From: Nodularia sp. LEGE 06071
Lineage (GTDB): Bacteria > Cyanobacteriota > Cyanobacteriia > Cyanobacteriales > Nostocaceae
Direction of reading: 5' to 3'
DNA: 64,000 bases
Assembly: GCF_015207755.1 (NCBI RefSeq)
Contig: NZ_JADEWH010000009.1
Span: forward strand, 175,293-239,292
The position numbers were made by a program, and so were the translations under genes. Position 1 is the stretch's first letter. Each line of letters opens with the position of its first letter. This document shows, piece after piece, positions 37,757-46,451 of the stretch. Below the pieces are notes generated by a model that had not been told where the DNA came from, searched no databases, and worked only from the letters and a program-made list of their open reading frames with translations.

Positions 37757-40213
37757 TTAACGCTGAGTAATGGCAGAGCAGGATAATGATTGCTGAGTAT
37801 AGGTAGGGGATGGGGTTGCAACTAACTCAATTTTGCCTTGTTGGTTAAGATGCCAAGATGTAGCTTTAACAAGGGTATCTGATGATTGAGGTGTTTGTAC
37901 TACTACTGGTCTATTTTCCTGAAATGTAGAGATATCACGTAGATCATACCAAGTGCGATCGCTCCAAACCTGCTGTACAGGATTTTGCAATACACCACCT
38001 CTTCCGGTAAAGACAAAACTACTGCCTTGATTTGCAGCACAGCCTGTGACAATTTGTTGCGAGGGATCAATCACATTTGCTGGTAGTTCAACTAAGCCAG
38101 AATTAGGATCAACCCCAATAGTATTGACTTGAACAGTACCACTAACGCCAAATTGAGAACTGGCAGTAATGTCACTTGCGGGTGTAAGTTGTTGTTGAAA
38201 CTTTAATCCCAACAAACCTTGAGTGGTGATTTGAATGTTACCACCGCTACCCTCAAAGGCGTTAGCAATAATATCACTGTTGGCTAAACCTATAACTATG
38301 GGAGATTTGATGGTAATATCACCACCATTGCCACTACCACCTGCTTCTGCACTAATGAAACTATCATTACGCATTAGTAATATATCCTGTAGCTGGAGGT
38401 CGATGTTGCCTCCTTCTCCCGCTTTTGTGGATGCCGAAATGTTGCCTTTTTTGTCGAGTTTGAGGGTATTGGCACGAATTTGCAGATTTCCCGCCGTCCC
38501 AGCGCCAAGGTTCTCCACAAAAACTGCTGCACCATCAGTAATATTAATAATTGACGTACTAATAGTAGTATTACCGGAATTAGCTTGGGAAATTTGACTA
38601 AAGAAGCCAAAAGGACGAACAGCGCTACCAATATAGCTGGGATTTTCGTCATCTTTGCTCCCACTGACATCAATTCGTTCCGATGCATTGATGGTTATTG
38701 AACCTGCATTTCCTAAAACTATGCTAGAAGCAGAAACTCTACCGCCAGCTTCAACAGATAACTTACGAGTATCAATGTTCAAATTTCCTGCATTACCAAC
38801 ACTGAATGTGGCAGTAGATAAAAGACTAAAATAATTGCCAGGTGGAGTTCCGGCACTCGTTACCTGAATTGTATCTGCCTGTACATTTATATTACCGCCA
38901 TTGCCGAAAGCATAAGGTCTTGCTGCTATATTGCCTCCAGCAGAAATAGATAAGTTTTGAGTGGAAATGGCAATATTTCCCCCCTTTCCATCCGCATAGG
39001 AAGAAGCTAATATTTGGCTGACGGCACGAAAAGCAGAAGGATCGCCAGATGCAAAACCGTTAACTCGTGTTTCATCAGTGTTGACTACAATGTTACCACC
39101 CGATCCTGTACTAAAAGTACGGTTAAAAATATACCCACCCAGATCAATATTCAATCGTGGGGTAGTAATCACAATATTTCCCGCTGCACCAGAGGATACA
39201 GTTTCATTAACTAAACTGCTAGAACTATCAAAATCAGGAGATTTACCAATGATATCGAAAAGCTCTGTCGTATTAATGACGATATCACCAGCAGTTTGGT
39301 TACTACGATTTTGGATTAATATCAAAGAACCATCTCGGATGCTGAGCTGTTTCCCCTGAATTTTAATGCTTCCTCCTCTTGCTTCACTGAAATCGCGTGT
39401 TGATACTAAACCTCGTTGAGTAATCTGAATATTGCCAAAACTTGCAGCATCGGGATACACAAGGGCAAATCCTTGAGGGCTAGAATTGAGAAGGACGTTT
39501 CCGCTAGTGATGCTACCTAGTTCTATTTGTCCTCCTGGTGCGGAGAGTAAACCTCCATCCAAGTCAACATTCCCACCCACTAATGCTAGAGTTTTTTCCG
39601 GTTGTAATTGTAATCCTCTGGTAGCGATATTTAGCCCGGAAACTTGTATTGAGTCGCTTAATCGGGCATTATGTCCTGCGCCTTGAACGGTAATAGGCCT
39701 GGGATTACTACCAAATTGCAAGCCAACAGGGACATTGATGTTTAATAAGGGAGCTGCTGTGGTATCGATCGCACTAAATTCTACCCCATCAGCAAACTGA
39801 ATACTATTGGCAGTTGTACCAACAAACGAGCCGCCAATATTCAATTGAGCGTTTGGCCCGAACAGGATACCCCCAGGATTCAACAGGAAAAGATTGGCGC
39901 TACCTTTGGCGCTGATCATACCGTCGATATTCGAGATAGTATCACCCGTGACACGGGCGAAGATATTTTGCACATCAATGGCATTGTTGAATAAGGCAGA
40001 ACCACCTGTAGGTATAGAGAATTGACTGAAGCTATGAAAGAGGTTATTTCCTTGCTGGGTACCGTTGAGGATAGTAAAGTTATTATTACTTGGAGATACT
40101 GTAGTGTTGAGAGTACCGTCTGGTGTTATCTGGGCGTTGCTATTACTACACCAGAAGAGTGCAACACCCAAAACTATGCCACTGCTCAATATGCTGGTCA
40201 AGGTTGTTTTCAT
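37757..40213 (-). CDS. TpsA exoprotein 1, next to TpsB
   Basis: An 818-residue exoprotein directly after the transporter gene, and the most divergent TPS domain: NLFHSFSQF, then FLLNPGGILFG where the others have FLMNPNGI. Signal peptide MKTTLTSILSSGIVLGVALFW, cleaved before QITPDG. Central coils include GEGGNI, GSGNGGDI and GNAGNL. The C-terminal block has WSDRTW (as WSDRTWYDLRD) and ends LSCSAITQR. Two mature cysteines. Being beside TpsB and most diverged, it may be the founding substrate of the array (inference). Confidence 0.94.
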   Translation of the reverse strand: MKTTLTSILSSGIVLGVALFWCSNSNAQITPDGTLNTTVSPSNNNFTILNGTQQGNNLFHSFSQFSIPTGGSALFNNAIDVQNIFARVTGDTISNIDGMISAKGSANLFLLNPGGILFGPNAQLNIGGSFVGTTANSIQFADGVEFSAIDTTAAPLLNINVPVGLQFGSNPRPITVQGAGHNARLSDSIQVSGLNIATRGLQLQPEKTLALVGGNVDLDGGLLSAPGGQIELGSITSGNVLLNSSPQGFALVYPDAASFGNIQITQRGLVSTRDFSEARGGSIKIQGKQLSIRDGSLILIQNRSNQTAGDIVINTTELFDIIGKSPDFDSSSSLVNETVSSGAAGNIVITTPRLNIDLGGYIFNRTFSTGSGGNIVVNTDETRVNGFASGDPSAFRAVSQILASSYADGKGGNIAISTQNLSISAGGNIAARPYAFGNGGNINVQADTIQVTSAGTPPGNYFSLLSTATFSVGNAGNLNIDTRKLSVEAGGRVSASSIVLGNAGSITINASERIDVSGSKDDENPSYIGSAVRPFGFFSQISQANSGNTTISTSIINITDGAAVFVENLGAGTAGNLQIRANTLKLDKKGNISASTKAGEGGNIDLQLQDILLMRNDSFISAEAGGSGNGGDITIKSPIVIGLANSDIIANAFEGSGGNIQITTQGLLGLKFQQQLTPASDITASSQFGVSGTVQVNTIGVDPNSGLVELPANVIDPSQQIVTGCAANQGSSFVFTGRGGVLQNPVQQVWSDRTWYDLRDISTFQENRPVVVQTPQSSDTLVKATSWHLNQQGKIELVATPSPTYTQQSLSCSAITQR

Positions 40214-40262
40214 TTTTGAGTTTGCTTGTGAAATTGTCTAAATCATGACGAAGATGGCTGTA

Positions 40263-42035
40263 TCAAAACGGCGAATATCGAATTGAGAAGTACAAGCCTT
40301 GTTCTTGGAGCGATCGCCTGTCACCTTCTACGGATATTACGGGAATCCCCCAATCTAACCTAGCTGAGAAGTTATTACCTTGTTGCCACAATAAACCTAA
40401 GCCAGTCCCAATCAAAGTGCTTGTGGATGGATTTTCGCCTTGGGTATTCCAGCCTTTACCGATATCAATGAATGGTGTTACTTGTAGTACGCCTCCAATC
40501 TTGGCAGCACGTAAAACTGGCAGACGTAATTCTGCTGAAAGCAGCACACCATTATCTGTTAATAATGTATCCTGGCGATAGCCCCGGACACTTACTTGTC
40601 CACCTAAACCCAATTGTTCTAAAGGGACTAAGGAAGTTGCTGCTAGTTGAAAATCACCTCTAGCTAAAAATAATGTTTCCGGTGCTAACTTTCGCACCCA
40701 TTGAGTTTGTCCCCGCCAAGCAAAAAAGCGGCTATCTGGGGCATCTTGATTGATATTGGCATCAAACCAATCTACACCTAAGCTAAATTGCGATCGCGCC
40801 GCGAAAACTTGCTGATTATTGCGTTGGGTATATTCCTGAGTCAAGCGTAAAGCCGAAATTTTGGTGTTTCCGTCTGCATCTGCACCGGGTGATAAAGCAA
40901 ATCCACCAATATCATCCAGACCTAATTTAGTTTGGCTGGCTTGACGAGAAAAGGATAGCCCCACTGCTACTTCTTGGGTAGGTTTTTGGATGAGTGGTTG
41001 GCGATAGCCGATTTCATAAGACTTGATATTTGACTGAATATCTAAGACACTGAATGGTTCTTCAATGACGTTATTCCATCCTCTGTTTAAGCCAAACCAG
41101 ATAGTACCATTTTGAGCATTAATTGGTAGGGCGTAATCTAAATGAATTGTGTTACTGCCTTCAGTGTTGGCGTAGGCTACATTCAGGGTGTCGCCTAAAC
41201 CTAATAAATTAGCTTCTCGTAGTTCTACACCCCGGCGAAAACTACCCACACTAGGCGATCGCCCATTATCTAAAGTTGTGGTGAGGGAGAATGTATCGGC
41301 TTCTTCAACTTCAACTCGTAAGATATTGGTTCCCGGCGCTACACCCATTTGCAACTCAGCTGATAAATTTTGAATCCGCGGATCGAGGCGGAGTAGTTGT
41401 AGCTTTTCCAGTAACTTCGGTAAATTCAGGGGTTTACCAGCACCAAGTAAAATGCGATCGCGGATGTATTGATTACGTAACCGGCGATTGCCCACAATTT
41501 GAATTTCTGTCAAACTACCTTCTACTACCTGAATTGTGATTACCCCAGCTTCTACTGTCTGTGGTGGAATTAAAGCACCAGTAGTTACATAACCGTTATC
41601 AGTGTAGAGTTTGGCGATCGCATCTTGAATTTGCAACAGTTCTGCAAAGGATATCTCTCGTTTTACAAAGGAATCTGTAATCGCAGCAAAGTCTTCTGGA
41701 GAGAAAACTGTACTACCCACAACTGCGATGCGTTCCACTAGAAATTTAGCATCAGGATCACTTTCTAGTAGAGTTGAATCCGGTATTTGTGGGGGAGGAA
41801 GTAATTGCTCTTCGTTGGCTGGTTGTGGTAGTACATCCGATGGTAAGGGAGTTACAGGAATATCTTCTATGCGGCCAGGCGGTAAATTTTGTGGATTAGA
41901 AGTTTGAGCGATCGCCTGATGATAGTTGCATAAACTTACTACTATAAAAAAACCGCATTTCAGATACAGGTTGAATATTGACTGAACAACTACCGAGCTT
42001 ATGGCTTTTTCATTAACAACTAGCTTCACCAACAC
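40263..42035 (-). CDS. TpsB two-partner secretion transporter (ShlB/FhaC/HecB family)
   Basis: A 590-residue outer-membrane transporter that exports TpsA proteins. The N-terminus has a basic stretch, hydrophobic segment and AIAQ cleavage site, then a Pro-rich linker (PPGRIEDIPVTPLPSDVLPQP). Two POTRA domains occupy about 95-260. A 16-strand barrel follows, with the conserved loop motif VRGYRQDTLL near 483 and a C-terminal aromatic end (YFSIRYSPF) for BAM insertion. Length suits the family. The start is uncertain: GTG, TTG and GTG follow AAGGAGAAGA within ten bases; GTG at 42035 or 42029 both work. It is the only TpsB in the window and leads the array of eight TpsA genes, so it probably exports all of them. 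Confidence 0.96.
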   Translation of the reverse strand: MLVKLVVNEKAISSVVVQSIFNLYLKCGFFIVVSLCNYHQAIAQTSNPQNLPPGRIEDIPVTPLPSDVLPQPANEEQLLPPPQIPDSTLLESDPDAKFLVERIAVVGSTVFSPEDFAAITDSFVKREISFAELLQIQDAIAKLYTDNGYVTTGALIPPQTVEAGVITIQVVEGSLTEIQIVGNRRLRNQYIRDRILLGAGKPLNLPKLLEKLQLLRLDPRIQNLSAELQMGVAPGTNILRVEVEEADTFSLTTTLDNGRSPSVGSFRRGVELREANLLGLGDTLNVAYANTEGSNTIHLDYALPINAQNGTIWFGLNRGWNNVIEEPFSVLDIQSNIKSYEIGYRQPLIQKPTQEVAVGLSFSRQASQTKLGLDDIGGFALSPGADADGNTKISALRLTQEYTQRNNQQVFAARSQFSLGVDWFDANINQDAPDSRFFAWRGQTQWVRKLAPETLFLARGDFQLAATSLVPLEQLGLGGQVSVRGYRQDTLLTDNGVLLSAELRLPVLRAAKIGGVLQVTPFIDIGKGWNTQGENPSTSTLIGTGLGLLWQQGNNFSARLDWGIPVISVEGDRRSLQEQGLYFSIRYSPF

Positions 42036-42503
42036 TCTTCTCCTTAATTGACTTACTTAGCAAACAGTAATTTTTCCGCATTGGTGCTAATACTTACTTT
42101 ATCGTCTAGGTAAGTCGGCACAAATCAACCTAACTATGTAACAGAATGTAAAATCACCAAGGTTCTGGGGATTGCTACGTTCCACGTTGTTACACATGGC
42201 TAACGCCACGCTCCGCGTCAAGCGTAGCTTAATGCCTCCGGCACGCTGGCGCGAACGCTTTAGCGATACGCAATGACATACATTGAAATTTTCGCTACGA
42301 CTTACTTACATCGTCTTCAGAAACATCACATTGATAAGTCTGTTTTGTTAACGATGTATTGTTGGGTTTTTAACTTTATAAATACGGCAAACTTAATTGT
42401 CTGCATATTTTTTAACTATCATCAATAGAGATAATACTGATTTATGGTTTTTGAGAGGGTAACCACTGAATATAAAAAACAACATACTAGTACCGCAAGG
42501 CGG

Positions 42504-42533
42504 AAGTCAAAAGTCAAAAGTCAAAAGTCAAAA
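42504..42533. repeat. Tandem heptamer AAGTCAA, four copies
   Basis: AAGTCAA repeats head to tail four times after GGCGG. Similar short tandem heptamers are frequent in heterocystous cyanobacteria. It lies about 70 bases upstream of the -35 box of the TPR-CHAT gene; a regulatory effect is only a possibility. Confidence 0.75.
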
Positions 42534-42604
42534 AGCTCATAATATGGGCTTTTCATGGATTTTGAATGGTCTGTTTATTTTCGCCGACTTGTACTAGCTG
42601 ATAA

Positions 42605-42633
42605 ATTACATAATCATTTGGGTACTATATAAT
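42605..42633 (+). promoter_or_regulatory. Probable promoter of the TPR-CHAT gene
   Basis: ATTACA (42605-42610), then 17 bases, then a perfect TATAAT (42628-42633). Transcription would start near 42640, giving a leader of about 58 bases. Confidence 0.6.
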
Positions 42634-42697
42634 ATAAGTGATTATACAAACATTTGTGTTGTAAATAATCGTTATTAAAACCTTCTATATAGTCATT

Positions 42698-45244
42698 ATG
42701 GCTTTCCGAATCAAACTAAATTCTTGGGTATATGTCAGTATCAGTATTTTTACTCTGTGTTTAGCATTTATCATTACACCTGTAAAAGCATCATCACCAG
42801 TCCCACCTGCTGTTGTCTCTGTTTCTCAGACTACTAATCAGTTAGAACAAGGACGAAACCTTTACCAAGCAGGACGTTTTGCCGAGGCTGTGACAACTTG
42901 GCAAACCGCGGCACAACAGTATCGTATCCAAGGCGATCGCAACAATGAAGCCCTGAGTTTAAGTTATCTTTCCATAGCCCAACAAGAACTCAATCAATGG
43001 CCAGCAGCGAGACAATCTCTTGAGCAAAGCATGAAAATTGTGTCCACGGCTCAACCTGCTGCTGATGCAATTATCTGGGCGCAAATACTGAATACCAAAG
43101 CTAATTTAGAACTACTTACTGGTCAAGCAGAAACTGCCCTGGAAAATTGGCAACAAGCTCAAAAATACTATGAGCAAGCCGGCGATACAACAGGAAGTTT
43201 AGGTAGTCAAATCAATCAGGCGCAAGCTTTACAAAGGTTGGGATTTTATCGCCGCTCAAAACAGCAGTTGAAAATGCTGACTCAAAAGCTGGGTGATTTA
43301 CCTGATTCGGAAGTTAAAGTCAGTGGATTGCGATCGCTGGGTTTGGCTTTACACGCCATTGGTGATCAACAAAGTGAGCCAGTTCTAGCACAAAGTCTCG
43401 CCATAGCCCAGAAAATTGACGCTAAAACTCAGTTAAGTTCTATTCTTTCCAGTCTAGGGAAAGTTGCCTCTGATTTTCAAGATCCGAAAGCAGCATTAAA
43501 TTATTTTGAAGACGCACAAACCGCAGCCACTAACCCGAATGAAGCGCTACAAGCGCGTTTAGCTCAGTTCAAATTATTGGTGGATTACGACGAAATTGAA
43601 TATGCCATTCCCCTAGCGCCTCAACTACAACAACAGTTGTTAGAATTACCACCTAGCCATAGTTCCCTGTATGCGGCAATTAATTTTGTCGCTACCTTGA
43701 ATCGGTTGACAAATCCTGAGCAAGTTATACCCAGACAAGATGTAGCACAACTGATGGCAGCTACGGTCAAATCTGCACAACAAATTCAAGATCAAGCCGC
43801 TCAAGCTTATGCTCTTTATCAGTGGGGACAACTCTACCGCCGGACAAACCAGTGGTCAGAGGCCAGAGAATTAACTCAACAATCTCTGAATATTGCCCGT
43901 CAACTCCAATCTGAAGATATTATTGCTCAATCGGCATGGCAAGTAGGACAGTTATATAAACAGCAAGGTAAACGTCCTGAAGCAATTGCAGCTTATACAG
44001 AAGCGGTGCAATCATTAAAAGCACTAAGAGGGGATATGGTAGCCGTCAATCCCGATGTGCAGTTTTCTTTCCGCGAAAGTGTAGAGCCTGTGTATCGGGA
44101 ATTGGTGAGTTTACTTTTAGATGAACAACCAACTCAAACCGCATTGGTGCAAGCACGAGAATTAATTGAATCATTGCAAATTGCGGAATTGGATAACTTT
44201 TTCCGCGAAGCTTGTTTAGACCAAGCGCAGCAAATTGATCAAGTTGACCCCACAGCTACAGTGATTTATCCGATTATTCTGAGCGATCGCTTGGCAGTGA
44301 TTCTTTCTCAAACTGGACAACCTCTGCGTTATTATTTCACACCCAAACCACAAGCAGAAATTGAGCAAACTATTGATAATTTTCTCATAGCGCTCAACCC
44401 TGTTTCCGATACTCAAGATCGGGTGCGATTGTCCCAACAAATTTACGATTGGCTAATTCGTCCAGCAGAACAAGATCAAGCATTTCAAAATACTCAAACA
44501 TTGGTGTTTGTTTTAGATGGGAAATTACGCAATATACCCATAGCTGCTTTATTTGATGGCCAGCAATATCTGATTGAAAAATATGCTGTCGCCCTTTCAC
44601 CAGGTTTACAACTAATGGCCGCCCAATCACTCAAGCAAAAAAAAATTCAGGCGATCATTGGTGGTATTAGTCAATCCCGCGGTGGTTTTAGTGCTTTACC
44701 AGATGTGGAATCAGAAGTAAAGCAAATTTCCCAGACAGTACCATCTTCGCTGTTATTGAATCAGCAATTCACAAGTCAAGCCCTCGCTGATCGCCTCAAA
44801 TCCAGTCATGCTGACGTGATTCATTTGGCAACCCACGGACAGTTTAGCTCTCGTCTTGAAGATACCTTCTTACTGACATGGGATGGACAAGTAAATGTCA
44901 AAGAGTTGTCTGAACTCCTGAAAAATCGCAGTGGTGATTCATCCAAAGTCATCGAATTATTAGTCCTAAGTGCTTGTGATACAGCAAGTGGAGATGATCG
45001 CGCTGTCCTGGGACTAGCAGGGTTGGCTGTCAAATCCGGAGCGCGTTCCACTATTGCCACTCTCTGGCCTGTGAAAGATAGAGCAGCCAAAATGCTGATG
45101 ACGCTTTTCTATGAACAACTACGACAGTCCCATATAACTAAAGCCGAAGCCCTGCGGCAATCCCAAATCAACTTAATTCGGCAAACTGATTTTGATCATC
45201 CTTTCTTTTGGTCGGCTTTTGTTCTGGTTGGGAATTGGCTTTAA
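42698..45244 (+). CDS. Exported TPR-CHAT (caspase-like) protein
   Basis: An 848-residue protein. Residues 1-31 form a signal peptide (hydrophobic VYVSISIFTLCLAFIITPVKA). Residues about 45-460 are tetratricopeptide repeats (LEQGRNLYQAGRFAEAVTTW and later copies). The CHAT domain occupies about 540-848, with the caspase-type dyad His713 in HLATHGQ and Cys760 in LSACDTASG, then GLAGLAVKSGARSTIATLW and a C-terminal PFFWSAFVLVGNWL. Both catalytic residues are intact, so it could be a cysteine peptidase in the periplasm. CHAT proteases cut after specific basic or other residues in known cases; the substrate is unknown here. It is divergent to the tpsB-tpsA array and followed by DUF928 and two kinases. 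Frequent pairing of CHAT and TPS genes in cyanobacteria suggests a shared function. Confidence 0.94.
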   Translation: MAFRIKLNSWVYVSISIFTLCLAFIITPVKASSPVPPAVVSVSQTTNQLEQGRNLYQAGRFAEAVTTWQTAAQQYRIQGDRNNEALSLSYLSIAQQELNQWPAARQSLEQSMKIVSTAQPAADAIIWAQILNTKANLELLTGQAETALENWQQAQKYYEQAGDTTGSLGSQINQAQALQRLGFYRRSKQQLKMLTQKLGDLPDSEVKVSGLRSLGLALHAIGDQQSEPVLAQSLAIAQKIDAKTQLSSILSSLGKVASDFQDPKAALNYFEDAQTAATNPNEALQARLAQFKLLVDYDEIEYAIPLAPQLQQQLLELPPSHSSLYAAINFVATLNRLTNPEQVIPRQDVAQLMAATVKSAQQIQDQAAQAYALYQWGQLYRRTNQWSEARELTQQSLNIARQLQSEDIIAQSAWQVGQLYKQQGKRPEAIAAYTEAVQSLKALRGDMVAVNPDVQFSFRESVEPVYRELVSLLLDEQPTQTALVQARELIESLQIAELDNFFREACLDQAQQIDQVDPTATVIYPIILSDRLAVILSQTGQPLRYYFTPKPQAEIEQTIDNFLIALNPVSDTQDRVRLSQQIYDWLIRPAEQDQAFQNTQTLVFVLDGKLRNIPIAALFDGQQYLIEKYAVALSPGLQLMAAQSLKQKKIQAIIGGISQSRGGFSALPDVESEVKQISQTVPSSLLLNQQFTSQALADRLKSSHADVIHLATHGQFSSRLEDTFLLTWDGQVNVKELSELLKNRSGDSSKVIELLVLSACDTASGDDRAVLGLAGLAVKSGARSTIATLWPVKDRAAKMLMTLFYEQLRQSHITKAEALRQSQINLIRQTDFDHPFFWSAFVLVGNWL

Positions 45245-45432
45245 ATAAAAAGTAAATACACCCACTTATGCTTGCAAAAATAACGCATAATTTTACATTA
45301 AATCAGACATGACTTGGTTATAATGCGAATCAGGTATATACACATTTTGATGTTTTTAAGAGCAATGCAATCGCTTATTGCCCAAACAGAATAAATGTAT
45401 TTACGATCACCTAACTGTCAAAAATCAAAACC

Positions 45433-46353
45433 ATGAAATGTCGATATTTAGCTAGTATATTGAGCATCATTGCTCTGCTGGCTGGCAGTCCTTGTCATAG
45501 TGCCTACGCTATTACATTTACTCCACCCATCAAGAATGGCGCTCCTCGACAAGCCAGTGGCGGAGCTTCCAGAGGTAATTTATTTACACCTAAAGCCGAT
45601 AGAGGCGCTCCCCGACAAGCCAGTGGCGGGGCTTCCAGAGGTAATTTATTTACACCTAAAGCCGATAGAGGCGCTCCCCGACAAGCCAGTGGCGGAGCTT
45701 CCAGAGGTAGTTTATTTACACCTAACACCGATAGAGGCGCTCCCCGACAAGCCAGTGGCGGATCTTCTCGCGTTGGGACTTATCATTTAAATCCTTCCAG
45801 CGTAGGAGCCGCAAGCCCAGCAGCCTTAATGGCGCTTTTACCCCAAAGCTTTTACGGGACAACAGTATCTGAACGTCCTACCATTCTGGTATATCTTCCT
45901 GCTACTCAGGCAGAACAAGCCGTATTCAGCCTCAAGGATGAAGCTGGCAAAACACTGCATGAAATGAGTATCTCTGTTGCCGGGAAAACAGGAGTGATGT
46001 CAATTCCCTTACCAGCAAATGCCCCTGCTTTAGCAGTTGGTAAAAACTACCAATGGTTTTTAGCCCTAAAAGTGAATGGCACACTCGGCCCTAGTACACC
46101 TTATGTTGACGGTTGGATTCAGCGCATCCAGCCTACTGGTGAACTGGCAACAATCATGCAGCAGAAAGACGCATTACAGCGAGCGACTGCTTTTGGTAAA
46201 AACGGTGTGTGGTATGACTGTGTGGCCACATTGGCAACATTACACACTACCGAACCCAACAATGCCACTATCGCCAAGCAATGGGAGGAACTTCTTGCTT
46301 CAGTTAGTTTGAAGGAGATTGTGACAGCTCCGTTATTCACATCTGCTAAGTAG
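45433..46353 (+). CDS. DUF928 family exported protein with in-frame tandem repeat
   Basis: A 306-residue protein with a signal peptide (1-26, AYA-IT). The N-terminal GAPRQASGGASRG motif, present once in ordinary DUF928 proteins, is here repeated four times with a 22-residue period (66 bp). After the repeats comes the DUF928 domain (PAALMALLPQSFYGTTVSERPTILVYLPA to LYDCVATLATL-type helix), which resembles an immunoglobulin-like or beta-sandwich fold with a C-terminal helical part. The role is unknown; DUF928 genes are typical neighbours of CHAT and CHASE2 genes in cyanobacteria. The repeat is Arg/Gly/Ser-rich, extended and basic. It starts 188 bases after the CHAT gene on the same strand. Confidence 0.92.
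   Translation: MKCRYLASILSIIALLAGSPCHSAYAITFTPPIKNGAPRQASGGASRGNLFTPKADRGAPRQASGGASRGNLFTPKADRGAPRQASGGASRGSLFTPNTDRGAPRQASGGSSRVGTYHLNPSSVGAASPAALMALLPQSFYGTTVSERPTILVYLPATQAEQAVFSLKDEAGKTLHEMSISVAGKTGVMSIPLPANAPALAVGKNYQWFLALKVNGTLGPSTPYVDGWIQRIQPTGELATIMQQKDALQRATAFGKNGVWYDCVATLATLHTTEPNNATIAKQWEELLASVSLKEIVTAPLFTSAK
45541..45768 (+). repeat. In-frame 66-bp tandem repeat (three full copies and a partial one)
   Basis: Units begin at 45541, 45607, 45673 and 45739, each with GCTCC(T/C)CGACAAGCCAGTG. The first three are nearly identical; the fourth covers about 30 bases before diverging. The 66-bp period keeps the reading frame, so the copy number can change without breaking the gene. Confidence 0.95.
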
Positions 46354-46451
46354 AAATCAGAACAGGGGACGCAGGGAAAACAGGGAAACAAACATTTCCC
46401 AATTCCCCGTCCCCTATGCTAACCAATATTATTTAAGCGTGTGGCGCAAAT

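Larger units (their letters stand above)
42036..42697. other. Divergent regulatory region between tpsB and the TPR-CHAT gene
   Basis: About 660 bases. From about 42190 to 42275 it is unusually GC-rich with several self-complementary parts (CACGCTCCGCGTCAAGCGTAG), a dispersed cyanobacterial repeat type. A tandem AAGTCAA heptamer lies at 42504-42533. The promoter of the rightward genes is at 42605-42633. I cannot place the leftward promoter with confidence. Confidence 0.6.

Noticed and set aside
19240..39686. Many plus-strand open frames opposite the TpsA genes
   Set aside because: They are antisense shadows of long, repetitive, low-stop coding regions; none has a ribosome site or a recognisable domain.
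45541..45768. CRISPR-like array
   Set aside because: The units are contiguous, 66 bp long and coding; there are no spacers and no cas genes.
45470..45790. Alternative frames over the DUF928 repeat, both strands
   Set aside because: They are open only because the 66-bp repeat keeps any frame open; the real frame has the signal peptide and DUF928 domain.
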